A DNA stretch of 64,000 bases, from positions 10,433,086 through 10,497,085 of the forward strand of contig OZ024785.1 in the NCBI GenBank assembly GCA_964017065.1, in the 5' to 3' direction. The stretch is from Haliclona indistincta. Lineage: Eukaryota; Porifera; Demospongiae; Haplosclerida; Chalinidae. The number at the start of each line of letters is the position of its first letter. The stretch's first letter is position 1. The position numbers and the translations under genes were made by a program. Of this stretch, positions 48,201 through 57,794 are shown one piece after another. A model generated the notes under the pieces. It saw only the letters and a program-made list of their open reading frames with translations, searched no databases and was not told where the DNA came from.

Positions 48201-51200
48201 TTTATAACTAGATCTTGTGTCTTATGTAACTTTTGTTGTACCAATTCATGGCAGACTGGAGTTTGTTCTATCTGGTACTGGTTGTAGCTGGGGCTATTAT
48301 GTTACAGGTATTGGCAGTATGGCTGTGCTGTTGTTGCTGTATAAAAAGGTATTTGCTAGCTGTGCTTACATGTGTGTAGATTATTATGTTTCTTTCTTGC
48401 TCCTAATAGACGTAAATCAGCTCGCAGAAAACGCTTTAAGTATGCCATACTAAATCATAATTGTGATAATGGACACATGCTAGCCAAAAGTAAGTTAGAA
48501 CTTAAGTTGATGTGTTTGTGTGTACGATTATTGTAGAAAAATGCTTTAATCTGTCCTGTTTTAGCTAGCTCGGTTGCTCTAAAAATTCTTGGTAAAATAC
48601 AAAACAGGTTAGTATTCCAAGGTTGCTTGCGGCAAAGTTCCACTGAATTTACTCAGGAGAGCATGAACAGAAGGAGTGTGCAACTTTAGTGCCATCATAA
48701 TAATAATAAATAATTATTATTGATGACGCATTTCCGCTATTACGAATAAGATTGTGTCCAGGGATGGGTCAAGCATTTTAGTGCTTGTGCTTAAAAGTGC
48801 TTAAAGCACTAATTTTCAAGTGCTTGACAGTGCTTTCAAGCATTTTGATCAGTTAAAGCATTTGTGCTTGTGCTTGCACTTAAGCACAGGTTTTGTAATG
48901 TGCTTATTAAGCACTTTTCAAGCATTAAGCACTTTTTTCTGAAGTCATCAAAACATCAAATCTTTCACCTAAACACGAAGACACATTTCCAACACTTTCA
49001 ACAATTGCCTGTTCTCACTTTGGGGTTCCAGCTTCATCAGCCCCAGTTGAGCGATTGTTCGCCTATGCTATGCTGGCCAAATGTTTAGGCATGATTATTG
49101 TAGGCTTGGTGACAAAATTTTCGAAAATTAACGCTTAAGCACATTTTTTGCAAGTGCTTGAAAAAATGCTTAACTCTTTAGGGACTGAATTATTTTGACG
49201 AAAATTCGACTTGCTCTAAACCGACAGTTTGTCTTGCATTTTCTACAACATACAGTACGTTAGCTGTTCCAAACTAGCACTGTGGTTTCCTGGTATGTCA
49301 AAGTTTACGACCATGTACTAAACTTTGAGTTGGCCACTCCCACTTCGGAACTGAAGCCACGTAAGTGCTGCGACCTCGTCATTTTTCAGCCAATTTTGGT
49401 ATTCGTTTAGCCCTTGTGACTGATACAAAAACCTGGTGGTGTCCAGGTGAGCAAACTGCATACAGTGTTCCACACGAAGAGGAGCAAAAATCTTATTTTT
49501 TACATTTTGTTTCATATCTCAGGAACCAAGTGTCCTATGATCATGTTGCAGGTACCATTATGATCCTCTATCCTTACTGAACACCCTGGTTCATATGGCT
49601 TTGCGTCACGTGACGTGGGCGTGTCACAATATGGCGGCGTATCACACACACTAGAATGACAGTTTTAGGTTAAGATTTCCAGAACTACTGCTAGTTAAGA
49701 TTTCTTAAAGGTGCCTTACAACTATCACCTAGGGCTCTAACCTTTGGGCAAGTGTCCAGCTTGAACTAGCATTAGTTCGGCAACGGGAACCAAAAGATGG
49801 ATTTCGCTACAAGCCAAAACTTTAGGTACGGGAAATCCGATTCCGTGGGAGTTAAACTCCAATACTGCGAGACTGCACAGCCAATACATTCATCCACACT
49901 TTGCCACACACTACGCGTCCCTAGAAATGTTCACAGCGACAAACGAGAGTCTTTTCTGCACGAGTGCTGTTTTCTTGCCGCCATCTTGCGATTTTAATGG
50001 ATTTTTGTGATGTCACGCATAATAATTGTTGGCTGTGTAAAACGTCATAACTATTGAAAATACATTGAATCAATGTAATAGTTATGATGCAACACATGCT
50101 CATAACCAACGTGTGACATCACAAAATCCATTAAAATCGCAAGATGGCGGCAAGAAAACAGCACTCGTGCAGAAAAGAGTCTCGTTTGTCGCTGTGAACA
50201 TTTCTAGGGACGCGTAGTGTGCAGCAAAGTGTGGATGAATGTATTGGCTGTGCAGTCTCGAAGTATTGGAGCTTAACTCCCACGGAATCGGATTTCCCGT
50301 ACCTAAAGTTTTGGCTTGTAGCGAAATCCATCTTTTGGTTCCCGTTGCCGAACTAATGCTAGTTCAAGCTGGACACTTGCCCAAAGGTTAGAGTCCTAGG
50401 TGATAGTTGTAAGGCAGCTTTAAGAAATCTTAACTAGCAGTAGTTCTGGAAATCCTAACCTAAAACTGTCATTCTAGTGGGTATGATACGCCGCCATATT
50501 GTGATACGCCCACGTCACGTGACGCGAAGCCATATGAACCAGGGTGTTCAGTAAGGATAGAGGATCATAATGGTACCTGCAACATGATCACAGGACAATT
50601 GGTTCCAGAGATATGAACCAAAATGTAAAAAAAAGATTTTTGCTCCTCTTCGTGTGCAACACTGTAGTTTAGACCATATTCCATGCCCAAGTATGCATTT
50701 CTGGGCATCCTGAAGCCTTAAAAATGCCAAAAGTGGCGAGGGGCTCTGCCCCTTCGAACCCCGGGTTAACAGGGGGACACCCCTTTAAAATCCCCCCGTG
50801 CTGTACGTTTTAGTGGGGAGGGCGCGCCGAAAAACAGGTGGTTTTTTCAGGTAAAGTCATCTTTTGCAAATAAACTTGATTTGACCTTTCTAGAGCACTT
50901 TTTGCACTTTTTATGACGTCTAGAGTAGGTGGAGTCAATTATGGCGGCTAAAGCCGCTATAGGCCTTAAAGGGTTAATGCTTCAAGCAGTTTTAAAAGTG
51001 CTTGTGCTTTTGCTTCAAGCACTCAAGTCAGTGATTGAACCCATCCCTGATTGTGTCTATTGACACCAATTTGTTGGTGTAAATAACTTCCACCAAAATG
51101 CTATTGACACCAACCTAAACCATTGGTGTCAACTATAATGGCTTGTTTGTAGCATTGACTGGTGACGACGACAATGACGTTCGTCAAATCATAGAGACAA

Positions 51201-51796
51201 TGTACGGATATATACGGGTATTGTATCAGTATATTGTCGGTTGTATTTATGAATTGACGCAAGTCATTTTATACGTCATAGATAAGGCAAAGACGACCAG
51301 AAGCGGCGAGTGCTGCTGCTATCAGGTCGCCGTATTCGAGTACAGTGTAAGCTACTATCATGATTGAAACGCTGAGGATAGTAAAGGCATGTGGCTACCT
51401 GGTTGCAAGCGCTCTTTTCTTAACTCTTGCGCGTTTTTGAGTCTAAAAACTTCTCACCTTTAGAATTTGGATAATTTTGGCCTTGTTTAGGACCGTACTG
51501 ACAAGCTTGGAGCACTAAAATAGACATGCATAGTCGCCACTTAGCAGCAACGCAACGGCTCTTAATTAAAATTTTTGGTCTTTCAAACAACTATGCATTT
51601 TTCAATGGTGTATAGTGTAACATTGTATCATAAAATATTTTCTACTGTAGTGTTATCTCATCTTTTTGTGTCTATAGGTGCTAATGGGTACAGCAAAACA
51701 AGTTTAATGGTATCAGAAACTGATACTGAAGAAGAAGTGTTATTTGACTCGCACAAAAGAAATGAGCTTCCCAAGATAACTCCAATAGAACAGTAG
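27204..51796 (+). CDS. KIAA0319/KIAA0319L-type PKD-domain membrane protein
   Basis: Type I membrane protein of about 890 residues. In vertebrates this family is linked to neuronal migration and endosomal/Golgi trafficking; a sponge role is unknown. 21 exons: 27204-27279, 27342-27662, 27991-28107, 28276-28454, 28590-28686, 29238-29333, 29793-29940, 32271-32365, 33447-33517, 33598-33651, 33750-33873, 35926-36062, 38996-39159, 42703-42990, 43228-43298, 43357-43442, 43930-44066, 46297-46419, 48255-48348, 48410-48489, 51678-51796. In order: signal peptide (LIALLFLW), MANSC-like Cys domain (exon 2), Thr/Ser linker, five PKD domains (T-L-P / S-S-D-D / Y-x-W / G-x-Y-x-F motifs), E-D-P-R-N juxtamembrane domain, EGF-like CHNPCSGRGHCDQRTKRCVC, one transmembrane helix ending CCCCIKR, basic stretch, acidic SLMVSETDTEEEVLF tail. 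Human KIAA0319L is about 1,050 residues with the same order. All phases agree except at exon 12, which is one base too long. Confidence 0.9.
27342..27662 (+). CDS. Exon 2: MANSC-like cysteine-rich domain
   Basis: Encodes most of the N-terminal ectodomain: a His-rich start (RQHHHR), then a domain with C-S-Q-L-C-C, E-V-C-Q-Y-A-W, H-C-Y-G-V-A-C-H and L-C-E-P. This spacing fits the MANSC/MANEC domain at the same place in the vertebrate KIAA0319 family. Phase 1 at both ends. An open frame on the other strand is a shadow. Confidence 0.8.
30393..30985. mobile_element. Variable-stem hairpin element E1
   Basis: Starts TTATACCATACTTCAATG, contains three tandem units of TTCACTTATTACACCTCC (30452-30507), then AGCGCAGTATGGTATAAATA and a hairpin of about 70-bp stem (30828-30975): GGCAATACGGGATT pairs with AATCCCGTATTGCC, GGAAACCGA pairs with TCGGTTTCC, and the apex is CCCTCGCGCTTCGCGCTCGG. 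It ends CATGGTATAACCTATATTTA. Lies in intron 7 of the PKD gene. Non-coding as far as seen. Confidence 0.75.
31709..32152. mobile_element. Variable-stem hairpin element E2
   Basis: Same plan as E1 with different variable parts: start TTAGACCATACTTCAATG, three tandem units containing CTTAGACCACCGCTGA (31762-31822), then AGCGCAGGTATGGTCTAAAC, and a hairpin (31988-32146) whose inner stem TCACCTTGGAAACCGAAATA and apex are shared with E1, while the outer stem (GGTGCCTACGAGATTTA) is its own. It ends CGTCTAACCTATATTTA. A short open frame from the ATG at 31856 (MASSKNAREFILPSFENG) was not recognised. A degenerate third hairpin follows at 32150-32225. Confidence 0.75.
35367..35811. mobile_element. 445-bp MITE with GTTTACACG ends
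   Basis: AGGCTACGTTTACACG at the left is mirrored by CGTGTAAACAGGGCCTTAG at the right. Interior copies of CCGTTTT/AAAACGG and TGTAAAC occur in both orientations. Located just upstream of exon 12. Confidence 0.7.
35926..36062 (+). CDS. Exon 12 with an apparent one-base insertion
   Basis: The acceptor-linked frame starts EHNRPPVSNA, the typical inter-PKD linker, but reaches a stop at 36002-36004. A second frame of the same exon reads GPNVTVLYPVTTAQLNGS through IVQYNWIFV and joins exon 13 in phase. The switch lies at about 35951-35960 (TGCTGCATGG). The length of 137 is one more than the flanking phases allow. Confidence 0.75.
36210..36775. mobile_element. Foldback MITE, degenerate copy
   Basis: Shares AAAAGATTTCTAACAAAATC, the CTGCCACTGGTCCACAATGT block and CATCCCTTCATCAGTGGCTG with the foldback at 18477-18850. 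The right arm (CACTGATGTAGGGATGCATGG...) ends at CATCCTTTTGATTTC. The loop is longer than in other copies. Confidence 0.65.
36785..37975 (+). mobile_element. Composite repeat, copy B
   Basis: Starts with the palindrome GGGAGGCACGGTAGTGCCTC, followed by about 650 bp that is the inverted counterpart of 19030-19690, then the AATGGTGGAAACCATGAC spacer and a complete foldback MITE (37600-37975). Contains no long open frame. Confidence 0.75.
38640..38920. mobile_element. Foldback MITE, shortened copy
   Basis: Arms share GACCATGCGTCCCTACATCA / GATGAAGGATGCATGGTC, and the right end reads CATCCTTTTGATTTCGTTAG. It ends 75 bp upstream of exon 13. Confidence 0.6.
39580..40165 (+). mobile_element. Composite repeat, copy C (5' truncated)
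   Basis: Begins within the middle segment (TTGCCAGATAATTATAACCG, then ACAAACAAGTGTGGGCGG), continues through the GGTGGAAACCATGACAAAGA spacer and a complete foldback MITE (39860-40165). The conserved palindromic end of copies A and B is missing. Confidence 0.7.
40200..41500 (-). pseudogene. Degenerate retroelement Gag-like fragment
   Basis: On the minus strand several frames together give a Gag-like protein: a Ser/Ala-rich segment, then F-F-D-L-K-E-L-L-P-D-N-V-P (about 40950-41000), a W-N-D-I-N-N-S-L segment (about 40700), and a Cys/His cluster C-H-N-Y-N-K-G-H-C...C-K-F-E-H-T-C...C-G-R-S-G-H-G-A-K-E-C (about 40390-40500). Such Cys/His ends are common in invertebrate retroelement ORF1 proteins, possibly tyrosine-recombinase (DIRS/Ngaro) types. 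Frameshifts and stops show it is dead. A purine-rich GAGAGAG tract at 41311-41375 interrupts it. Class assignment is inference. Confidence 0.45.
41501..42660. other. Intron 13, no recognised gene
   Basis: The first 450 bp are GC-richer, with short open frames on both strands, probably continuing the retroelement fragment. The remainder is AT-rich and unremarkable up to exon 14 at 42703. Confidence 0.4.
44094..46086. mobile_element. 2-kb element with CTAAGGTAAATGGGGG termini
   Basis: The left end CTAAGGTAAATGGGGGCAAT and the right end ATTACCCCCGTTTACCTTAG are inverted with few mismatches. The interior has two copies of an AAATTTTCGTTGTTAAAATA foldback (44197-44277, 44583-44675) and a CCTCGGT-type repeat (45361-45960) that recurs inverted at about 46990-48120. 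No transposase seen. Fills intron 17 of the PKD gene. Confidence 0.6.
47286..47844. mobile_element. piggyBac-like short element 1
   Basis: TTAA at both ends, followed inward by CCCTTTAA and preceded by TTAAAGGG, matching the TTAA target and CCC-start of piggyBac ends. The 550-bp body is about 90 percent like 53262-53839 by eye. The 138-codon open frame inside is not conserved between the two copies. Confidence 0.7.
49022..49092 (+). pseudogene. hAT transposase C-terminal remnant
   Basis: Short in-frame remnant containing V-P-A-S-S-A-P-V-E-R-L-F-A, the conserved hATC dimerisation block; the rest of the transposase is gone. Cut short by the nested element about 80 bp downstream. Confidence 0.75.
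49170..50977. mobile_element. piggyBac-like element 2, giant palindrome
   Basis: Bounded by TTAA (49170-49173, 50974-50977) with degenerate CTCTTTAGGG and CCTTAAAGGG ends. About 49470-50045 and 50090-50655 are near-identical reverse complements, including mirror-image 66-codon frames (49797-49997 +, 50131-50331 -), around a loop of about 45 bp. Nested in the hAT element. The mirror frames are not genes. Confidence 0.8.
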
Positions 51797-52429
51797 CCAT
51801 TACCAATGAACCTCAATGATCATGACTGATTTCAACATGTCCTCTAAACTATACATGTCCACTCTTTTGAACAGTTATATCAATGAGCATAGCGTCAATT
51901 GTGCAACTTTCGTTAGTGAGAATCTCTGATTCTATTGCAAGTTAAATGCATTCATATGAACAGCGATCAATGCAGTTAGTTTCACAAATAATATACATCT
52001 AGATAACAAAAATCATTGTATCATAGCAGGCCTTTAGATCAAAGGCACCGCTCACAGTTTATAGAGCATCTTTCCCTGGAGATCATGTGACTCCAGGGCA
52101 ATATGCAAAAAAGCCATGTGATTTCCTGTCTAATATGAACAGATTTCACAAAACCCTCGGTGTGTTGCACATTGTAGAGTTAGCTCCTTAGTTATGGTTT
52201 GCAGAAGGACTTTTGCAACTGAAGCCAACCTGCAAACTGCACTGCTAACCAGAAGACAGCAAAGTACTGACCACAAGGACAAGGTGTGTCAAGTGGGTGT
52301 GACCGTGAACACTGTACGTATATAAGTAGCCATTCCTCTGGCTTTGATAGGCTTTTTCTTGAGATGTCTACGCATCCTCAGAGCTGTCCTGCAGTTTAGA
52401 TGAAATCTACGAGTACATAGGTAGTCAAC
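51797..52429. other. 3' flank of the PKD gene
   Basis: AT-rich region that should hold the 3' UTR; no canonical AATAAA was found close to the stop. No other gene or repeat recognised. Confidence 0.4.
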
Positions 52430-52910
52430 TATGGGCGCTTTTGGGGTTGGTAGAAGAGTACTTTTTTCAAGAAAGTCCCCTAATATTATGGGTCTTTTTT
52501 ATGTAAAAAGTCCCCTAATATTATGGGTCTTTTTTATGTACAAAAGATCCCTAATATTATGGGTCTTTTTTATGTACTCTGGTCCCTTAATATTATGGGG
52601 CTTTTTTATGTACAGAGCCTCTCTTATATGGAGCCTTTTTATGTACAATTAGTCTCTATTCATTACAGTTTCACCCCATGCTCCACCCACATACATAAAA
52701 AGGACCCATAATAAGATCAACCAGATAACACTATCCATGGGACAATTTTATGTACAATAATTACTCACCATATGTTAAGGGTTCACCCCATGCTCCATCC
52801 ACATACATAAAAAGGACCCATATTAAGATCTACTAGGTAACACTACCATGAGACAATTTTATGTACGATGCATATACTTCACTGCAAAGATCACAGTTCT
52901 AACATAATAT
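52430..52910. repeat. Tandem repeats (TAATATTATGGGTCTTTTTT and a longer duplicate)
   Basis: Four imperfect units of about 38 bp (CCCTAATATTATGGGTCTTT plus TTTATGTAC...) span 52480-52640. They are followed by two copies of a roughly 125-bp unit (52664-52786, 52786-52910) sharing TTCACCCCATGCTCC and ATACATAAAAAGGACCCATA. The second set contains the reverse complement of the first motif. Confidence 0.75.
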
Positions 52911-53261
52911 TATAAATCCATCTGACGTTGTCGTGGTACATGCATGCAATTGAATAATTTCAATGACAATTAACTCATGGTAAAGTATTGGCGAATTACA
53001 ATGTTGAGTGATAATAACAGCCAAAATGCTATGTTGATGTCTGTTGAGCTATCAGTTATAATTGTGACAGCAAGTGTTATTATGAATGGTCTTTATCCAT
53101 ACGCGTAGTGGGATACAAGTAAGTGATATGAAGAGATTACATATATTCTTTATCCGTAGATGAATCTACCCAGCAAGTGATATGATGTGATTACAATAGC
53201 TGATAGTCTTCATCCGTAGATGGATCTATATTGCTCTGTCCCATCCTCTACTTTGTGATCC

Positions 53262-53839
53262 ACTCTTGCTGAAATTTTAACCTCATAAATGCTGACCACT
53301 TCTCTCGTGAATATCTCGTGTGTCTTTTGTGCTACTGGTCTCAAATTTGCGTCCTTTTACGCCAGTGAGTAGCCGCAATTGCCCACGCTCAAGTCAGTCG
53401 ATATGCCCCTCCCACTTCGAAAGTGAAGCCGATAAAGTGCATCGGCCTCGTCAAATTTTGCTCAAAGTTAGTACTTTGGGGCTGGATGCTGAAAAGTACA
53501 CACAAATAGCAGTGGTTTTGGTGAGTGCAAAGTGTAGCCCAGATCATGGAGAATGTACAAAAATGTGTTTCCGAGCACCCTGAAGCCATAAAATGTCCAA
53601 ATTTTATTGGCAGCCATTTTGTTTTCTCTAAAATGTTGTGAAATTTGTACTGAAGCCATAGAAATGCCGAAGCCAATACGTTTAGCACAGGGGGCGCGCC
53701 GAAAACCGGTCAATTTTTTGCGGTTATTTGTATTCTTCAATTTAGCTTAATTTCGGATTATTTTAACACTTTTTGATAAAGTTATGGTGTCTGAAGTATG
53801 TATGTTGCCAAAAGGCAACAATAGGAGTTAAAGGGTTAA
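53262..53839. mobile_element. piggyBac-like short element 3 (left end lost)
   Basis: Direct repeat of 47300-47844 (shared GCTGACCACTTCTCTCGTGA, AGTACTTTGGGGCTGG, GCGCCGAAAACCGGTCAATT). It ends GTTAAAGGG plus TTAA (53836-53839) but lacks the left TTAACCCTTTAA. It carries a 50-bp insertion-like difference near 53600-53640. Confidence 0.65.
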
Positions 53840-54639
53840 TGGTCAATAATGATGTTAATTGTACATGTACCTTTTGTCTGTTTTGTTCGTCTCTGCCTTG
53901 TGGTACCTATTTAGAATTATATCACTGATTTATACCTCGATGATTGTCTAGCTGTGATCTTTATTCTCTTTGGTTACAAAGTCCTCATTGTCTAGATCTG
54001 TTGATGCACAAAGCTTCTTTCTGTAAAAGCATCTATAATTACATGACAAATAAATGCTCAAAGTCATCTTCTTATCCTGTCGGCAAGTCAAATCCAAACA
54101 CGGCTCAAAAGTTTTAGACTTGTTTGACTTGTGAATTGAGCACTTGTTAAATGAGTTGCGGCCTCACCCATTTATGTTTAAGTATACATGCAATCAGTGC
54201 TGATTATGGTATTATTTGTTCTACATACAGAAATCCTGTTTTTACAGACTGCAGATTCTAATAACTTACTGAAAATCTGCCCTCTATCCGCAGTACATGC
54301 ATTTATCATGCAACTATAATAAATTCGCTCAACTTTATACAAAAGTGGTAGATGGACTTAATCAAAACAGTCATTCATGACCCTCACTGCCAACAAGCAG
54401 GCATATCCCTTGCCTGTTGAGATACTGGTTGGCTGCCTGCTGGCTGGAGCTCTGATACAGTTTGGACTTTGAGAGAGTTAGGTCAGTGTCAGGTTACTCG
54501 TCTGCATGCAGTGCATGGACTCTCTTCCAGTCTCTCCCTGTAGGCTGTTAATTCTATTGTGATTGTGTTTTATAGTGTTCTAATTAATTTTTATTAAGTT
54601 GATCATTATAGCTTATATCCTAATTTATATCTTATCCAT

Positions 54640-55267
54640 CATGTATTCAGTCACGTATTATCACGTATTTTATTTAATTCAGTCATGTATTTTATTTTAT
54701 TTTTTTACCATTATTTTAATTTTTTTTTCAATAATACACAAGGAACCACATACCTAAAAAAATATATAATAATAAAATAATGGTAAAATAATGGCAAAAA
54801 AATTAAATAAAAACATTGTTCCCATTGTTTATATGCGTCATGGGAACAATGTTTTTTATTTAATTTTATATTTAACCCCATTATTTTATTATTATTATAT
54901 TTTTAATGTATGTGGTTCCTTGTGTATTATTGAAAAAAATATATAATAGTAATAAAATAATGAAAACATATAATAGTAAAAAAATTAAATAAAAAACATT
55001 GTTCCCATGACGCCTGGGAACAATGATTTTTATATAATTTTTTTTACTTAATTTTTTTTACCATTATTTCATTATTATTATATATTTTTTTCAATAATAC
55101 ACAAGGAACCACATACATTAAAAATATAATAATAAAATAATGGTAAAAAAAATAAATAAATAAATTATATAAAAATCATTGTTCCCAGGCGTCATGGGAA
55201 CAATGTTTTTTATTTAACCATTATTTTATTACTATTATATTTTTTATGTATGTGGTTCCTTGTGTAT
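54640..55267. repeat. Palindromic AT-rich satellite, part 1
   Basis: Units of about 175-180 bp built from two nested palindromes: a core CATTGTTCCCATGACGCCTG / GGAACAATG, and AT-rich arms (ATAATGGTAAAAAAATTAAA and complement) meeting at a directional segment CACAAGGAACCACATAC. Cores lie at about 54815, 54997 and 55168. The array is cut by the Harbinger insertion at 55268. Confidence 0.85.
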
Positions 55268-55447
55268 TAGAGAGGTTAAGATCCACGTTACGGTGAACGC
55301 TAAACGTTAAAAATTTTAAAATGTGACGTCACGCGTTAACGGTGAAAATGGGCGGTACAATTGATTAAAATAAACGTAGCATACGGTCGCTGCTTGTCGC
55401 GCAGGCTAAGGAACAACTGCTGGCTGCTGAGTGTCGCTGCCTGGACT

Positions 55448-56802
55448 ATGGAGAGAGCAAAGAGGTAGACTAAACGTAGCTGCAGGTTACGTAGTTGTAA
55501 TATTCATGATTTATCGACTATAGGCGAGAGCTAACAGAGCTACTGCACTCGAGCATGATGCAGTACTTAAACGCTGACAGCTCGGACTCGTCTAGCGCCG
55601 CGGACGAAGAGGAGCTGGTTTATTCGACTTTATCTGAACTAAGCGAGATGGTGCCACTGGTTCAGCTTGGCCCTCGCTTAAATTTAGAAGATTTGACTAC
55701 TGTTGATTGCGAACAGCTGTTCAGGTGAGCCGGCAGACAGCCGAGTTGAGCTAGGATGGTTGCATTAGTTAAACCGTGCGGTGTCTGCTTTGTTATATTA
55801 GATTTTCAAAGGAAGATATGCTAAGGTTATCAGCAGCACTTGCCATCCCTGCTAAGTATACTTGTGCTAGTGGAACGACAGCAACGGGCATGGAAGCGCT
55901 GATGATTGTACTGAGGAGACTCGCCTACCCTAACAGGCTCTGTGAGCTAACTAAACTGTTTGGTCGTTCTTCTCCTGAGCTCAGTACTATCTTCAATGAA
56001 GTAAGAGCTATTTTATAAAAATAAAATTTTAACATAATAAACACTAATTTTCTGTTGTCTATAGGCCTTAAGTCATATTTATCGGAGGTTTGCTCACCTT
56101 CTTACCAGTTTTGACTTAGTATGGCTAGACAAAGATGCATTTGCAAATGCCATTCAAGCAAAGGGTGCACCGCTTCAAAACTATTTTGGGTTTATTGATG
56201 GGACGGTGAGGCAAATAGCTCGGCCAACTGTCAACCAGCGGCTAATGTTTAGTGGGCATAAACGAGTCCATTGTCTCAAATTTCAGGTAATTCCATGCAC
56301 GGTATACATTCATTGTCATCATAAATATCCTTTCATGCAGGCAGTCACAACTCCCAACGGTCTAATCGCACACCTTTATGGTCCAGTTGAAGGGCGGCGC
56401 CATGATGCTTATATGCTTGCAGAGAGTGGTCTCAATAGACTACTTTGTCCGCTGACAACACCCAATGGTCAACCATACGTATTGTATGGAGACCCAGCTT
56501 ATGGAATCAACGCAAACATTCTTTCACCATTCCGTGGGCAACAGCTTACACAAGCTGAGCATAAATTCAATAGGCTGATGAGTGGAGTCCGAGTTTCGGT
56601 GGAGTGGAGCTTTGGAAAGATTGCGCAATTGTTTGCGTTCTTGGATTTCAAGAAAAACCAAAAAATTCTTCTCCAACCAGTAGGAAAATATTATATCGTT
56701 GGAGTCCTATTTGCTAACTGCCACACCTACCTGTATGGCTCACTAACAAGTCAATTCTTCAATGTACAGCCACCAGAATTAGAAGTATATCTCAACAATT
56801 GA
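55448..56802 (+). CDS. Harbinger DDE transposase (HARBI1-like nuclease)
   Basis: Catalyses excision and insertion of the element. Five exons: 55448-55464, 55524-55724, 55802-56000, 56065-56286, 56341-56802, giving 366 residues with every phase consistent and no internal stop. The middle region holds E-L-T-K-L-F-G-R-S. The catalytic block starts with F-I-D-G-T-V (first Asp, about residue 185), then G-D-P-A-Y (second Asp) and V-E-W-S-F-G-K (Glu), the order of DDE_4 Harbinger nucleases. An acidic S-S-D-S-S-S-A-A-D-E-E-E stretch lies near the N-terminus. The start is the first ATG after the left end. It looks intact, so the copy may be young; expression is unknown. Confidence 0.9.
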
Positions 56803-56937
56803 CAGTCCTAGCTTGTAATGCAATGCAAACTATACAAGATGTTTATACATGTAAAGTACAAGCAGTTTACATAATCACATGTACATGTAGCTACATGTAT
56901 ATCAAGTCGTTTCACACTTTAGTGTACTGCATTGTCT

Positions 56938-57794
56938 TTAATCTAATTTACTTCTTAGTAGCTCAATCAAAGCTTTTTTCTCTTCAGCCTCTAACTGCAT
57001 CCTCATCCTTCTCTCCTCTACTTCAAATTCCCACTTCTTCACCAGCTCTACCTCCATCTTCCGCACGTCAATCTCCCTTTCCTTCAGTGCCATCATCTTG
57101 TCAAGTTTTTCACGAAAAAGATCAGCAGTCGCTGATAGCGACAGTCTCGTAGATGATGTCACTGCATACATTTAGCCAAATTAATGGGAATAACAAAAAC
57201 TTCAAGCATACCACATACCTCGCCTTTTCCTCATTGGTGACCCTTCATCATCGCTTTCACTGCCTCTTTTTTCTTTGATAAAAAGTATAACTTTTTAATA
57301 ATAATTATTGCAATGATATGTATCTCACCTGATAGGATCTCATTGCTGCATCACGCATTTCCTCTCCTCTCTGTTTGTCGTTTTCACTCTTTAGCATGGC
57401 AGCTCTATTTTCTTCTTCTTTCTTCTCTAAAAAGTCTTCTCTGTAAGAAGAGATGTCTTCTATTAGTTGATGGAGCTCACTGTACTCCTCCTCTGTCCCT
57501 GACCTGCTCAACACAAAGGCTAAGCAGTAAACATGGTACTGGATTTATAATTTTAAATGAAATAACATGCCTTTTCTAGGACCGCTTGTCTTCTTCCTTG
57601 TACTTTTTAATCAGAAGCAGCATCCTGTCTTTGCACCCCCTGGCTTTTGGAAGTGCCTGCTCGGCAGTCTCGGCCTGCTCGGCGCCGAGACTGGTTGCCA
57701 CGTTCTCCCAGTCAGAAGTCTTTTGTGGACGCGTATTGAATACTGCTAGACATAAAGCTATGTCTAGCTTCACGCTCCACCGGAATCCTAGCAT
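56938..57794 (-). CDS. Harbinger Myb/SANT-like partner protein
   Basis: DNA-binding accessory protein that in Harbinger elements brings the transposase to the nucleus and transposon ends. Minus-strand exons: 57794-57583 (Myb/SANT: R-W-S-V-x-x-D-I-A-L...W-E-N-V-A...C-K-D-R-M-x-L-L-I-K-K-Y-K-E-E-D), 57503-57329 (S-G-T-E-E-E-Y-S-E-L then acidic coiled coil), 57272-57219 (K-R-G-S-E-S-D-D-E-G, nuclear-signal-like M-R-K-R-R), 57161-56938 (charged coiled coil to the stop). Exon 3 joins exon 2 in frame only if its six-A run at 57267-57272 had one more A, so either an A-run slip or a lesion is present. It ends 135 bp from the transposase stop. Confidence 0.8.

Larger units (their letters stand above)
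48759..51049. mobile_element. hAT transposon derivative with 8-bp target duplication
   Basis: The ends CAGGGATGGGTCAA and TTGAACCCATCCCTG are inverted; ATTGTGTC lies directly outside both (48751-48758, 51050-51057), a perfect 8-bp duplication as made by hAT transposases. AGTGCTT/AAGCACT motifs crowd both ends. Around 49022-49090 (+) a frame reads F-G-V-P-A-S-S-A-P-V-E-R-L-F, the C-terminal hAT dimerisation signature, so this is an internally deleted autonomous copy. A TTAA-flanked element (49170-50977) is nested within. Confidence 0.9.

Noticed and set aside
49797..50331. Two 66-codon frames with nearly the same peptide
   Set aside because: Same explanation: both arms of one palindrome within a TTAA element.
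52431..52711. 73- and 62-codon frames rich in G-L-F-Y-V
   Set aside because: They are translations of the TAATATTATGGGTC tandem repeat in different frames.
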